Notes under the pieces: generated by a model
What the model was told of the DNA's origin: nothing
What the model saw: the letters and a program-made list of their open reading frames with translations, nothing else
Database searches by the model: none
Part shown: piece after piece, positions 1 through 7,538 of the stretch
How positions within the stretch are numbered: position 1 is the stretch's first letter
Layout: each line of letters begins with the position of its first letter
Translations under genes and position numbers: made by a program
Assembly: GCA_964565705.1 (NCBI GenBank)
Contig: CAZMGD010000038.1
Coordinates: 1-33,662, forward strand
DNA length: 33,662 bases
Source of the DNA: CAZMGD01 sp964565705
GTDB taxonomy: Bacteria; Actinomycetota; Acidimicrobiia; Acidimicrobiales; Ilumatobacteraceae
Direction of reading: 5' to 3'

Positions 1-116
1 GTGACGCCGGTGGCAGCCATGTTGAACGCGGTCAGAGCCCGTTCAAGTTCAGAAGCCAACATCGGGTCGTTCTCGCCAACCACGACATCGAAGCCATCTG
101 ATTTTCGATCGGACAC
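1..116 (-). CDS. GNAT-type N-acetyltransferase, N-terminal fragment (cut by window edge)
   Basis: Reading the minus strand from a GTG at 116 gives about 38 residues that run off the window start. The segment ELERALTAFNMAATGV resembles the N-terminal helix of GNAT acetyltransferases, where a 'L-x-A-F-N-x-x-A-T-G' pattern precedes the first beta strands. Codons are GC-rich at the third position, as in the neighbouring genes. The acetyl-CoA-binding motif would lie outside the window, so the family call rests on this one segment. There is no strong ribosome binding site before the GTG, so the start is provisional. The gene is divergent from the lipoprotein gene at 456. Confidence 0.5.
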   Translation of the reverse strand, partial: MSDRKSDGFDVVVGENDPMLASELERALTAFNMAATGV

Positions 117-131
117 CGCCCGCGACCGTAG

Positions 132-329
132 CGGCGACGCGACGACGTACGCACCCCTTTCAATTCGACGCCTCGACCACCGCGGAGTGTCGCGCCGCAC
201 GCCGAGTTCCTCCTCAACCCCGCACCCGAACCGCACATGCCCCGCGATCCTCACGGCGAAATGGCCGATGTCGACACCGCGATCCGGTCCGCCCTCGAGC
301 GCGGATCACTCCGCTACATCCTGCGCTGA
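132..329 (+). pseudogene. Possible gene remnant without a start
   Basis: A plus-strand frame is open from just after a TAG at 129-131 to a TGA at 327-329. From about position 190 it reads like real protein, ending GEMADVDTAIRSALERGSLR followed by YILR, with coding-like third-position GC. There is no convincing start codon or ribosome binding site, apart from an internal ATG near 237 that would give only about 30 residues. I do not recognise a family. It may be the tail of a decayed gene or chance. Otherwise the stretch 117-455 holds nothing I can support beyond the divergent promoters of its two neighbours. Confidence 0.2.
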
Positions 330-455
330 GCGGCTACCGGTCGCTGCCCCGGACCGCCGGGTGGATGGCAAGTTCGCGGGAATCAGGAGGGCGTGCCAAC
401 GCGGCACAGAGGCGTGGCGGGGAACCAAGACCATTGGCTCAGCGTCGTATCGTTG

Positions 456-1112
456 ATGACCGTGCGTATCCGCTGTGGTGTGCTCATTGCGGCGGTGCTC
501 GCCTCCGGATGCTCAGGAGCCGACACGTCGCCATCGTCAACAGCGAGCCCGTCAACTACCACGCCCCCGGGTGCGAGTACGGCGAGTACGGCGACCACGG
601 TCCCCTTCGACACGACCCGAGCGACACTTCTGGTTGTCGAGCCGAGCGACGCGAACGAATTGCCTCTCCGCTCACAGATCGAAGCATCACGCGATCAGAT
701 CGTCGATCTCGGCACCATCGACCTCACGTTGACCGGCGGCTACTCCATGTCCCAGACGACGCTGACTGCCGCGCTCACCCCTGCGGATGCCGTCGCGCAC
801 GCGATCCGCGAGTTTCCGGCGTCAGCCGAGATCATCTCACCCACACAGCACGGCGTCGCGCTTGGCACCCTTGGACCTCCGTCGAGCCCGGATGACGCCG
901 GCCCGAGCCGGGCGGGACGACTCGTCTACGTCGTGATCGAGCCGCGTATCGGCATCGCACTGTCAGGCGGAGGGAGCGACGCCGCCAGCGGAGCGAATGT
1001 CCCACCGACGATCCAGCTATCAGACCGCTACATCTTCCTCGACGCAACGAACGGGAAGTTCCTCGGCGCGACCGAAGTCGTCTCTGGGACCGATGGAAGT
1101 CCCCCGACCTGA
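456..1112 (+). CDS. Small predicted lipoprotein, function unknown
   Basis: 218 residues from the ATG at 456; a longer reading from 393 would put extra residues before the signal peptide and is rejected. The N-terminus has basic residues (R4, R6), a hydrophobic core and a lipobox-like VLASGC with Cys19, so the protein should be exported and lipid-anchored. A Ser/Thr/Pro-rich linker covers roughly residues 24-48. The globular part ends in YIFLDATNGKFLGATEV, which resembles the closing strand of PepSY-like domains ('D-a-x-T-G-e-v-l'). This is a weak resemblance, not an assignment. A second lipoprotein gene of similar design starts about 50 bases downstream on the same strand, so the two may be co-transcribed or be old, strongly diverged duplicates. 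Confidence 0.75.
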   Translation: MTVRIRCGVLIAAVLASGCSGADTSPSSTASPSTTTPPGASTASTATTVPFDTTRATLLVVEPSDANELPLRSQIEASRDQIVDLGTIDLTLTGGYSMSQTTLTAALTPADAVAHAIREFPASAEIISPTQHGVALGTLGPPSSPDDAGPSRAGRLVYVVIEPRIGIALSGGGSDAASGANVPPTIQLSDRYIFLDATNGKFLGATEVVSGTDGSPPT

Positions 1113-1163
1113 AATGACTGGCCGTTCTGCGCCAATCCCCCGTCGTCGTGGGCTGTCAGACTG

Positions 1164-1988
1164 ATGGCCATGCGTGCAGCGTTGACGCTGATGGCGGGCG
1201 CGCTTGCCGTGGTCGGTGCCGTGACCGGCTGTGGCTCATCCGAAGGCTCGCAGCCGGGCGAGGCGTCGCCCGCCGGGACCGTCGTGTCGTACGCCAGCGA
1301 CCCGCCGTCCGATCTGACGAGTTCCACCACCGGTGGTCCCTCACCGACGACGGATCCGGCCTCGACGGCCGTGGAGCCGCTACCACCGCCGACGATCTCG
1401 ATCGACCTGTCAGGCTCGATCCCCGCTCAGTCGCAAGCACCGCCGACCACGGCTGCGCCAATGTCGTTCCCGATGCCGGAACCCCTCGCCACCGAATATC
1501 AGGGAACGGGCCGGATCATTGAAACCTATGGGCAGGCGGAGTTGGCGTTCGTCGTCGACTCGTCGTATCCGCCGAGCGTCCACTTCGGCATCCCGCTCGT
1601 CGGCTGGGACTGGGAACAGGTCGATGACGAATCTGCACACGGGACCACGGTCTGGACCGACACGCGATACAGCGTCGTGGGAGCGTGGGACGGCACACGG
1701 TTGACGCTCACGCGACCACCCAGCCCGGCAACCGACGACCTCGACCCGCAGCTGCCCGACGCCAGAAAGACGCCGACGCCCGGCTGCGAGCTCGCCGACG
1801 CGCAATCCGCCGTCGCCAGCGACGAAGCAGCGACGGCCGGTCTGGCGCTCGTTGGCCCACCGTGGGCGTCGGGCGGCGACTGCTACGTGTTCGCTGTTGC
1901 CGTGATCGACAATCCCGACCTGCAGGCCGTGCTCGCGGCAGTCGCTGACCGCGTGCGCTTGGACTACCTCCTTCGACCCGCACTCTGA
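1164..1988 (+). CDS. Predicted lipoprotein, function unknown
   Basis: 274 residues from ATG 1164; the ATG at 1170 is an equally good start. The signal peptide ends in a standard lipobox VTGC (Cys23 from the first ATG). A long low-complexity linker rich in Ser, Thr and Pro follows (about residues 25-110). The C-terminal globular domain has two cysteines, in TPGCELADA and GGDCYVFAVAV, which could form a disulfide outside the membrane. I do not recognise the domain. The layout (lipobox, flexible tether, small domain) matches the preceding gene, and both lie on the plus strand with a short spacer. Confidence 0.75.
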   Translation: MAMRAALTLMAGALAVVGAVTGCGSSEGSQPGEASPAGTVVSYASDPPSDLTSSTTGGPSPTTDPASTAVEPLPPPTISIDLSGSIPAQSQAPPTTAAPMSFPMPEPLATEYQGTGRIIETYGQAELAFVVDSSYPPSVHFGIPLVGWDWEQVDDESAHGTTVWTDTRYSVVGAWDGTRLTLTRPPSPATDDLDPQLPDARKTPTPGCELADAQSAVASDEAATAGLALVGPPWASGGDCYVFAVAVIDNPDLQAVLAAVADRVRLDYLLRPAL

Positions 1989-2185
1989 GCTCGCACCAGA
2001 CGTTGCCGCAGCAACTCTGTGAATACCGCCTCGGCCAGCAGCAATCGTGCGAGACCACAATGGTGATTCGCCGACAGCCGACGAGCACCTGCCCGCGTGC
2101 GTCGCCCACACTGCCCCTGACCGCCGGCTGCGAGGCGCCAGATCGGAGTGCTGCACCGACTCGCCCCTCCCGTAGGGTTGTCGAG

Positions 2186-2395
2186 ATGGTGACGTTTGTT
2201 CGGGTCGCGCTCGGGCTGGTGGCTGTGGCACTAGCGGGCGCGCTCCTTCAACCGGCCACAGACTGGCTTGGGTCTCTCGGGGCGTGGGGGTTCGTTGTGT
2301 GGTTCGGCCTGCTGGTCGCCGTCTCCTACCTCGTGCTTTCAGCAATCGAATGGGTCATCGGCGGTCTGCCCTCGCCTCGCCGCCGCCCCCGGTAG
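2186..2395 (+). CDS. Small two-helix membrane protein
   Basis: 69 residues from the ATG at 2186. Two hydrophobic segments, about residues 4-22 and 30-54, are separated by a short DWLGSLGAWG turn, and the C-terminus is basic (RRRPR). This suggests a small integral membrane protein with the basic tail on the cytoplasmic side. A TAGGG sequence about 10 bases upstream may act as a weak ribosome binding site. The family is not recognised. An upstream extension of the same frame (from 2003) has no coding character and is not included. Confidence 0.55.
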   Translation: MVTFVRVALGLVAVALAGALLQPATDWLGSLGAWGFVVWFGLLVAVSYLVLSAIEWVIGGLPSPRRRPR

Positions 2396-2451
2396 GGGTG
2401 CGCTGGGCGCTGCACCGAAACGACGGATCGCGGGTGTATCGACCCCGACCG

Positions 2452-2664
2452 TCAGAGGCTCGAGAGGATCTGAGCAGCACCGGCCAGCGCTGCACCGAAC
2501 CCGAGGCCCGCCTGGAATGCGCCCCCCACCCGTCAGCTGCGGCGTGTCTGGAAGTTCGTCGGTACTCGGAACTCAATCCACCACCGATCCGGATTGCGAA
2601 CGGTCAGGACTCCCATCGCAGCGAATCCAACACCGCCGAGCAAGAAGTCGACTCCTTGCGCCAT
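2452..2664 (-). pseudogene. Small membrane-protein ORF interrupted by an in-frame TGA
   Basis: From an ATG at 2664 the minus strand encodes 43 residues: a hydrophobic start (FLLGGVGFAAMGVLTV), then RNPDRWWIEFRVP and QTRRS, ending in TGA at 2535-2533. The same frame continues after the stop as RVGGAFQAGLGFGAALAGAA followed by QILSSL and a second TGA at 2454-2452. The two halves together look like one roughly 70-residue protein: helix, short polar loop with WW, helix. The most economical reading is one small two-helix membrane-protein gene broken by a nonsense mutation. Two separate mini-ORFs or a sequencing error are alternatives. There is no clear ribosome binding site. It is convergent with the small membrane protein at 2186-2395. 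Confidence 0.35.
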
Positions 2665-3195
2665 CAAGCCACAATGCACGCCACGCCTTCGCTACCACTG
2701 CCCCAGACCGCCGGTTTGAGGATGGTGCACCAGCGCAGCAGCCGGGCGGCCGGTAGTCGCGGGATCCGATCAAACGGGCTTCGTGCCCACGGATTGCCCA
2801 CGAACGGCTCAACACCAGCTGTCACAGCCCGACACTCCCCGGACGTCCGATCCGCGTCGCCCCAGCTCAGATGGCACACCCCGACACGCGGCGACACTCG
2901 CCGGACGGTTTGGGCGGGCCTTGTAATCATGAGGTCGCGGGTTCGACCCCCGCACCCGGCTCCCTCGAATGCCCTGGTCAGCGCCATGATGGGTCGTTCT
3001 GAATCGTTGCGCTGGCGACAGGAGGCGCGGACGCGACGCACATGCTCTTGGCCTCGGGTTCCGAGGATCCACGGCGGCTCGCAAGGCGGTCTCGGTGGGA
3101 CCTCATCTGTACGGGTGGTCCAGAGCTCGCAGTCTGTGACGTTGGTGTGTGCGCCTCGCGGCGACGCATTTCTCGGTTCGCGGTGGGTCTCCTGA
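2665..3195. other. Degenerate stretch without an intact gene
   Basis: Apart from the tRNA fragment at 2921-2963, I find no coding region here with both a sensible start and coding-like composition. The long frames crossing it on either strand have no recognisable domains. A plus-strand stretch around 3130-3170 (VTLVCAPRGDAF) could be a decayed upstream piece of the aldehyde dehydrogenase remnant that follows, but this is tentative. The region reads as an accumulation of broken pieces next to a recombination point. Confidence 0.45.
2921..2963 (+). other. 3' fragment of a tRNA-Thr(TGT) gene, attachment-site-like
   Basis: The 43 bases begin in the anticodon loop (TTGTAA, anticodon TGT) and continue through the 3' anticodon strand (TCATG), the variable loop (AGGTC), a perfect T arm (GCGGG, TTCGACC, CCCGC), the acceptor 3' strand ACCCGGC, discriminator T, and CC of the CCA end. 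The 5' half is absent. The bases before the loop (GGGCC) cannot pair with TCATG, and no D arm or matching GCCGGGT acceptor strand precedes it. Fragments starting at the anticodon loop and running to the tRNA 3' end are typical duplicates left at one end of elements that integrate into tRNA genes. No integrase is present in the window, so the element may be decayed or lie elsewhere. Confidence 0.75.
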
Positions 3196-3413
3196 CTCGA
3201 GAGAACGGCGCTCGACGGCACGTTCTCGCAGATCCGTGTCGGAGATCCCTTCGATCCGCAGACGCAGATGGGGCCGCTGGCGATGAGCCGGCAGCGCGAC
3301 CGGGTCGAGAGCTACATCGCCAAGGCGGGAAGGAGGGCCTCCTGCCGTTCCTCGAGTCCAAGACGGTGATCCTCGAGGGCCGACCCGCGCGCTACGGCCC
3401 GCCGGCGAGCTGA
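3196..3413 (+). pseudogene. Aldehyde dehydrogenase remnant (internally deleted)
   Basis: From 3196 one frame reads ALDGTFSQIRVGDPFDPQTQ, then MGPLAMSRQRDRVESYIAKA. This matches the conserved region of NAD(P)-dependent aldehyde dehydrogenases around 'V-G-D-P-x-D-P-x-T-Q-x-G-P-L'. After about position 3330 the match jumps to another frame, KEGLLPFLESKTVILEGRPA, which is the family's extreme C-terminus and ends with a TGA at 3411-3413. Roughly 130 codons between the two blocks are missing, and everything upstream (Rossmann fold, catalytic Cys and Glu) is lost too. It is clearly non-functional. The C-terminal end stands 6 bases before the isochorismatase-like fragment, a spacing that suggests the two were once neighbours in one operon. 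Confidence 0.7.
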
Positions 3414-3419
3414 GCCGTC

Positions 3420-3567
3420 ATGGCGATCGACCCAGCCCACACCGCCGTCGTGCTGATCGAGTACCAGAACGACTTCACCACCGAGGGCGGCGTCCTGCAC
3501 GGCGCCGTGCGCGAGACCATGGAACACACGTCGATGCTCGAGAACACCCGACGCGTCGTCGATGCGC
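3420..3567 (+). pseudogene. Cysteine hydrolase (isochorismatase-like), N-terminal fragment
   Basis: An ATG at 3420 starts MAIDPAHTAVVLIEYQNDFT followed by TEGGVLHGAV and, later, MLENTRRVVDA. This is the N-terminus of the isochorismatase-like cysteine hydrolase family (the 'L-I-x-x-Q-N-D-F' strand). The similarity stops near residue 49. The frame then runs on as unrelated sequence into the 3' end of the convergent NuoF-hemerythrin gene. The catalytic Lys and Cys are therefore missing and the gene is dead. The break between about 3568 and 3632 probably marks a deletion or insertion endpoint at the edge of the stress-gene island. Confidence 0.65.
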
Positions 3568-3632
3568 AGCGGCTACGAGAACGGGTACCGGGCACACGCG
3601 TGACAAGTGCACAAGTGTCCCCAACTGCAAGC

Positions 3633-5576
3633 TCAGGCCATTCGGTAGGTTGCCAGCGCGAGCGCATCGCGCAGCTTGGCGAGATGGTCGCCGTCGAGGT
3701 TCCGACGCAGCAGCGGCAGGACTTCGCGTTCGTCGGCCTCGATGTGCTGGCGGGCGAGCTCGGCAATGGTGGCCAACTCGACGGTTGACGGCGGGTGGCC
3801 GTCGTGCAGGATGTGCTCGACGTTGCGGAGTGCGGCTGCGAGTTGCTCGTGTGGGATGTCGTCGATGTCGGCGTCGATGTCGTCGGCGGATCGCGACAGC
3901 ATCGGGTACAGCAGTTGGGTGGTGATGTCGTCGTGTACTTGGAGGTGGTGCAGCAGGTTGCGCAGTGCCGGTTCGGCAGTCGACCAGTCGTCGCCGGCTG
4001 CCTGGGCGGCGATCAACGACTCGTGGATGCGACGGTGGCCGTTGCGCACTTCGGCGAACGGGTCGGCCGCGTCGGCGTCGTCGTCGGCGAGGGGTAGTTC
4101 GTGAACTCGTGGCGGGTGGAGGTGGACTGGATGGTTCGCGTAGAGGTCGGCCGGGGAGGAGCCCGAGTCGGTGCTGCCGTATGTCCAGTCTGGCTGCTTG
4201 GCACGCTGGCTGGTGTCGAGCACGGCGCGCCCGCCGACGAGGTCGACGATCGGTGCCACCAGTTGGCACGTGGCGCTGGGCCGGCGCCCGGTGACGTGCT
4301 CGGCGAGTGCGTCGGGGAACTCGGCGAGGATGCTGGAGACGACTCGCTGGTGTTGGTGGGCGAGGAAGCAGCGGGCGCCGCGGGCCACGGTCTGCAGTCG
4401 TTGTTGGATCGCGGTCAGGTCACGGTCCGTGGCGTGGGAGGTGCGGATCGCGTCGAGGTGTTGGGCGATGGCGAGCCCGTCGAGCTTGCACGGCTCACAC
4501 TGCCCGCATGACTCGACGGCGAGGAAGCGGGCGACGGCGTGGGCGACGGCGATGAGGTCGGATTCGTCGTCGAAGACGATGAACCCGCCGGCACCGAGGC
4601 CCGAGCCGATGGCGATCATGTCCTCGTAGGTTGCCGGTGTGTCGAACCGTGACGCTGGCAGGACCGGGTTGGCGACGCCGGAGATGGCGGCCACGATGGT
4701 GCGGCCGGGTCGGGCGCCGCCGCCGACGAGCTCGATGATCTCGCCGAGGGGCGTGCCCATCGGGACCTCACCGACGCCGTGGCGGCGCGTGCGACCGGTG
4801 ATCGTGCACAGCAACGTGCCCGGCGATTGGGCGGTGCCGAGTGTGCGGTACCAGTCGGCGCCCTCGGCGAGGATGCCCGGCACGTTGGCCAGTGTCTCGA
4901 CGTTGTCGACGAGCGCTGGCGGTTCGTCGGTGCCGCCCGGCCCGGCGAGCAGCACAGTTGATGCGCTGCGTCGGGCAGCGTGTTCGTTGGGGTCGAGCCC
5001 GCGCCGGTAGGGGGGCGTCACACGGGGGAATGGTTGGCGACCCTCGACGACCTCGAGGAGTGCCGTTTCCTCCCCGAACAGGTAGGCGCTCGGTCCGAGG
5101 GTGATGCGCAGGTCGATTCCGTCCGCCCAGCCGGCGGCGACGACCTGTCCGATCGCGTCGGCGACGATCTGCTGCTCGTGCTCGAAGGATTCCTTGAGGG
5201 CGACGATGACCTCGCTGGCCTCGACGGCAGCGGCGGCGATCAGCGCCCCCTCGAGCACTTTGAAGGGGTTCTGGCGGAGCAACTGGCGGTCCTTGAACGT
5301 GCCCGGTTCTCCTTCGGCGCCGTTGACGACGACGGGTGTCGGGGCGGCGACCGTCTCGGCGGTGGCGACCGTTCGCCACTTGACGCCGGTCGGGAAGCCG
5401 GCGCCGCCGCGGCCACGCAGGCCGCTGGCGGCGACCTCGTCGATCGTGCTGGCCGGACCGAGTGCTGTCGCCGCGGCCAGCCCTCGACCGCCGCCGGCGG
5501 CGACGTAGTCGTCGAGGCGGTGACAGGGGTGCTCGTCGAGCACGCGGTGGATCGTCGTGCTGCGTTTGATCGTCAC
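3633..5576 (-). CDS. NuoF-like NADH-binding flavoprotein fused to a C-terminal hemerythrin domain
   Basis: 647 residues from a GTG at 5576 that overlaps the upstream USP stop as GTGA. Residues about 1-430 match the FMN/NADH subunit family NuoF/HoxF/FdsB: GLRGRGGAGFPTGVKW (52-67), NGAEGEPGTFKDR (85-97), GEETALLEVVEG (168-179), an SLBB-type region, and a [4Fe-4S] motif SCGQCEPC with C357, C360, C363 and the distal C403. All four cluster cysteines are present. After a linker, residues about 505-640 form a hemerythrin/HHE-like helical domain with candidate iron ligands H514, H518, H543/H544, H548, H588, H611 and E613/E616. NuoF normally works with NuoE and NuoG, and neither is here. The fusion may pass electrons from NADH to a diiron site that binds O2 or NO. 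That role is inferred. Confidence 0.88.
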   Translation of the reverse strand: MTIKRSTTIHRVLDEHPCHRLDDYVAAGGGRGLAAATALGPASTIDEVAASGLRGRGGAGFPTGVKWRTVATAETVAAPTPVVVNGAEGEPGTFKDRQLLRQNPFKVLEGALIAAAAVEASEVIVALKESFEHEQQIVADAIGQVVAAGWADGIDLRITLGPSAYLFGEETALLEVVEGRQPFPRVTPPYRRGLDPNEHAARRSASTVLLAGPGGTDEPPALVDNVETLANVPGILAEGADWYRTLGTAQSPGTLLCTITGRTRRHGVGEVPMGTPLGEIIELVGGGARPGRTIVAAISGVANPVLPASRFDTPATYEDMIAIGSGLGAGGFIVFDDESDLIAVAHAVARFLAVESCGQCEPCKLDGLAIAQHLDAIRTSHATDRDLTAIQQRLQTVARGARCFLAHQHQRVVSSILAEFPDALAEHVTGRRPSATCQLVAPIVDLVGGRAVLDTSQRAKQPDWTYGSTDSGSSPADLYANHPVHLHPPRVHELPLADDDADAADPFAEVRNGHRRIHESLIAAQAAGDDWSTAEPALRNLLHHLQVHDDITTQLLYPMLSRSADDIDADIDDIPHEQLAAALRNVEHILHDGHPPSTVELATIAELARQHIEADEREVLPLLRRNLDGDHLAKLRDALALATYRMA

Positions 5577-6490
5577 GGGCGCACCTCGGTCGTGGCGGGG
5601 TCGTCGGCGGGCACGAGGATCACCGGGAGGTGGCAGTGCTCGAGCAGGTCCGTGCCCAAGTGGCGGCGGCGGTTCCCGGCGCTGTCGCCGAGCCCGACGA
5701 TGATCGCGTCGGCGTGGCACCTGCGGGCGTAGTCGGTGAGTGCGTTGGCGACGTTGATGCCCTCGATGACATGCGTGGAGTAGTCGACGCCGGCCCGGCG
5801 TAGCGGTGTCGTCCACGGTCCTTCGAGCTCGTCGCGGACGCGCGACCATACGCTTGTCGGGCTCGAACGGGGAACCCACTCCACGATTGGCTCGAAGGCC
5901 GTGACGACGTGGATCTCGAGGTCCAGCCCGACGTCGGCGAGCCACGTCGCCGCCGCGTGCGCGCTGACCGAGCCGCTGGCGCCGAGCACGACGCGGGCCA
6001 GCCGGCGGCCGGCGCCGGGACTCGTGACCACTGCGAGCGGCACGCGGAGGTGGCGGGCGACGCTGTCGACTTGGTGGTCGAGGTCGTGCGGGATTCCGCT
6101 GCCGGGCGCCGCGCGGCCGAGTACCACGAGGTGACGTCCGCGTGTCTCACCGGCACCCAGGGCAGAGGCGAGGACCTCGAACAGCTCGCCGTCACCGACG
6201 ACTGGGCGCGCCTCGACGCCGGCATCGCTGACCGGCCGGCACCACTGGTGCAGCTCGTGGCGGCGTTGCGCGACGGCCCGCTCGTGTCCGGATGTGGAGT
6301 CGCCGAGACCCGGCTGCCAGGCGTAGACGGCTGTCAGGGTGGCGCCGGTGGTGCGGGCGACGCGGGCTGCCCAGCCAAGCGCCTCGCCGGCGGCATAGGT
6401 CCCGTCGACGCCGACGACGATGTCGGCGAGCGACGTCGGGGCGCGGTCAGTGTCGGGTCGCCCTGCGGGCCTGCCGGTCGTGCGGTTCAT
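5573..6490 (-). CDS. Tandem universal stress protein (two UspA domains)
   Basis: 305 residues with two UspA folds, about 22-155 (starting DIVVGVDGTYAAGEALGWAA) and about 160-297 (ending HCHLPVILVPAD). The usual ATP-binding signature G-x2-G-x9-G-S/T is not preserved in either domain (VVLGRAAPGSGIP and IIVGLGDSAGNRRRHLGTD), so nucleotide binding is doubtful or altered. The ATG at 6490 is preceded by a strong GAGGAGG ribosome binding site that lies inside the 3' end of the upstream cyclase-like gene, with which it overlaps by 44 bases. The stop overlaps the GTG start of the NuoF-hemerythrin gene. The protein is therefore probably made in step with both partners. It is presumed cytosolic. Confidence 0.88.
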   Translation of the reverse strand: MNRTTGRPAGRPDTDRAPTSLADIVVGVDGTYAAGEALGWAARVARTTGATLTAVYAWQPGLGDSTSGHERAVAQRRHELHQWCRPVSDAGVEARPVVGDGELFEVLASALGAGETRGRHLVVLGRAAPGSGIPHDLDHQVDSVARHLRVPLAVVTSPGAGRRLARVVLGASGSVSAHAAATWLADVGLDLEIHVVTAFEPIVEWVPRSSPTSVWSRVRDELEGPWTTPLRRAGVDYSTHVIEGINVANALTDYARRCHADAIIVGLGDSAGNRRRHLGTDLLEHCHLPVILVPADDPATTEVRP

Positions 6491-7535
6491 CAGCGGCCTC
6501 CTCGTCCTGGGTGTGCGGGTTGAGATGGGATTGGGCGTCCGAGTAGAGGTTGTCCAGGCGGGCGATCGGTTCGCCGCTGGCGTAGACGGTCAGTGGGCCG
6601 TCCTCGGAGACGACGAACACGACGGTGTCGGGCTCGTCGAAGGAGAAGCGTCGTGCCGAGGCATGGCGTGTGCCGACGCCGATGTCGGCGGCGATGTGGG
6701 CGTCGGCACGTTCGGAGAACGTCAGGCGCACGCCGGCCTCGACGAGCGTGGCGTCTCGATCGAGCAGTACCGCCCCGTCGATCTGACCGACCAGCGAACG
6801 CACGACGCTGTGCGAGAACGCGTCGATCAGTGACAACGCCGGCAGGCGCAGGCGTGGCTGGCGGTGGTGGATGTGCCCGAGCGGATCGGGGCGACGACGG
6901 CTGCCGAGATCCCAGACGAGGATCGTGCCCGTCGGTGCGGGGCCGATGTCGTGGACACAGAACGCCACGATCGCCTCCAGCGTCGGGCGTGGTGATCCTG
7001 GGACGGCGCGCAGGATCTGGGTCACGAACGCCCGGGCGTAGGGCTTGTTGCGCCAACGGGTGCCGTCCCAGATGACGAGTCCGTCGAGACCGAGGATGCG
7101 CACGAACCCGTCTGGCAGGCGCTGCACGACGATCATTGCGCTGTCGACTGCCTTGGCGTCACGGGCGCTGTCGAGGAGATGGACGATGTCGGTCTCGCGC
7201 TCATAGGCGGTGGGGAACACGACGAGATCCGTGCGCTCCTCGCCGACGACCAGGTACGAGCGGCGACCGTCGGCCATCAGGCGCAGCGTGTCGACGGCGA
7301 GGCCGTCACCGTCGATGACGACCCCACCGAGCCCGTGCACGTCGACGTCGTCGGCGACGACGAACGCGCCATAGGTCGACAGCTTGCCCTCATGGCGGCG
7401 CGGGAAGCGGGCGTAGCTGATCTCGTCGAGCGTCTGTCGACTCGTCGTGCAGTCGAGGTCGAGACGCACGCCGGCATCGCGCAGCTCCTCGCGGAGGCGG
7501 TCCTGGCGGCGGCGGACGATGTCGTCGGTGGACAC
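6447..7535 (-). CDS. DisA_N/DAC-domain protein, putative diadenylate cyclase (c-di-AMP synthase) with altered motif
   Basis: 362 residues from a GTG at 7535 with GGAGG about 8 bases upstream. The C-terminal half carries the two hallmarks of the DisA_N diadenylate cyclase fold: DGAVLLDRDATLVEAGVRL (DGA at 253-255) and GVGTRHASARRFS (GTRH at 288-291), followed by VVFVVSEDGPLTVYASG, the usual VVSEE strand. Active DAC enzymes have RHR in the second motif, whereas here the residues are RHA. Residues 1-230 form an N-terminal region not seen in DisA, CdaA or CdaS as I know them; I do not recognise it. Very basic and acidic residues dominate the last 25 positions. Flanked on both sides by tandem USP genes in one operon. 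Whether it makes c-di-AMP or only binds nucleotides is open. Confidence 0.78.
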   Translation of the reverse strand: MSTDDIVRRRQDRLREELRDAGVRLDLDCTTSRQTLDEISYARFPRRHEGKLSTYGAFVVADDVDVHGLGGVVIDGDGLAVDTLRLMADGRRSYLVVGEERTDLVVFPTAYERETDIVHLLDSARDAKAVDSAMIVVQRLPDGFVRILGLDGLVIWDGTRWRNKPYARAFVTQILRAVPGSPRPTLEAIVAFCVHDIGPAPTGTILVWDLGSRRRPDPLGHIHHRQPRLRLPALSLIDAFSHSVVRSLVGQIDGAVLLDRDATLVEAGVRLTFSERADAHIAADIGVGTRHASARRFSFDEPDTVVFVVSEDGPLTVYASGEPIARLDNLYSDAQSHLNPHTQDEEAADEPHDRQARRATRH

Positions 7536-7538
7536 CGC

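Noticed and set aside
1..456. 151-residue plus-strand frame at the window start
   Set aside because: Its composition is non-coding; the minus-strand GNAT-like segment and the lipoprotein start at 456 explain the ends better.
2664..3221. 185-residue minus-strand frame containing CGGRTRDLMITR
   Set aside because: This peptide is the well-known false translation of a tRNA T arm and anticodon region; here it comes from the tRNA-Thr fragment.
3600..3620. Tandem ACAAGTG near the hydrolase breakpoint as a target-site duplication
   Set aside because: The two copies lie one base apart rather than flanking an element, and no terminal inverted repeats were found.
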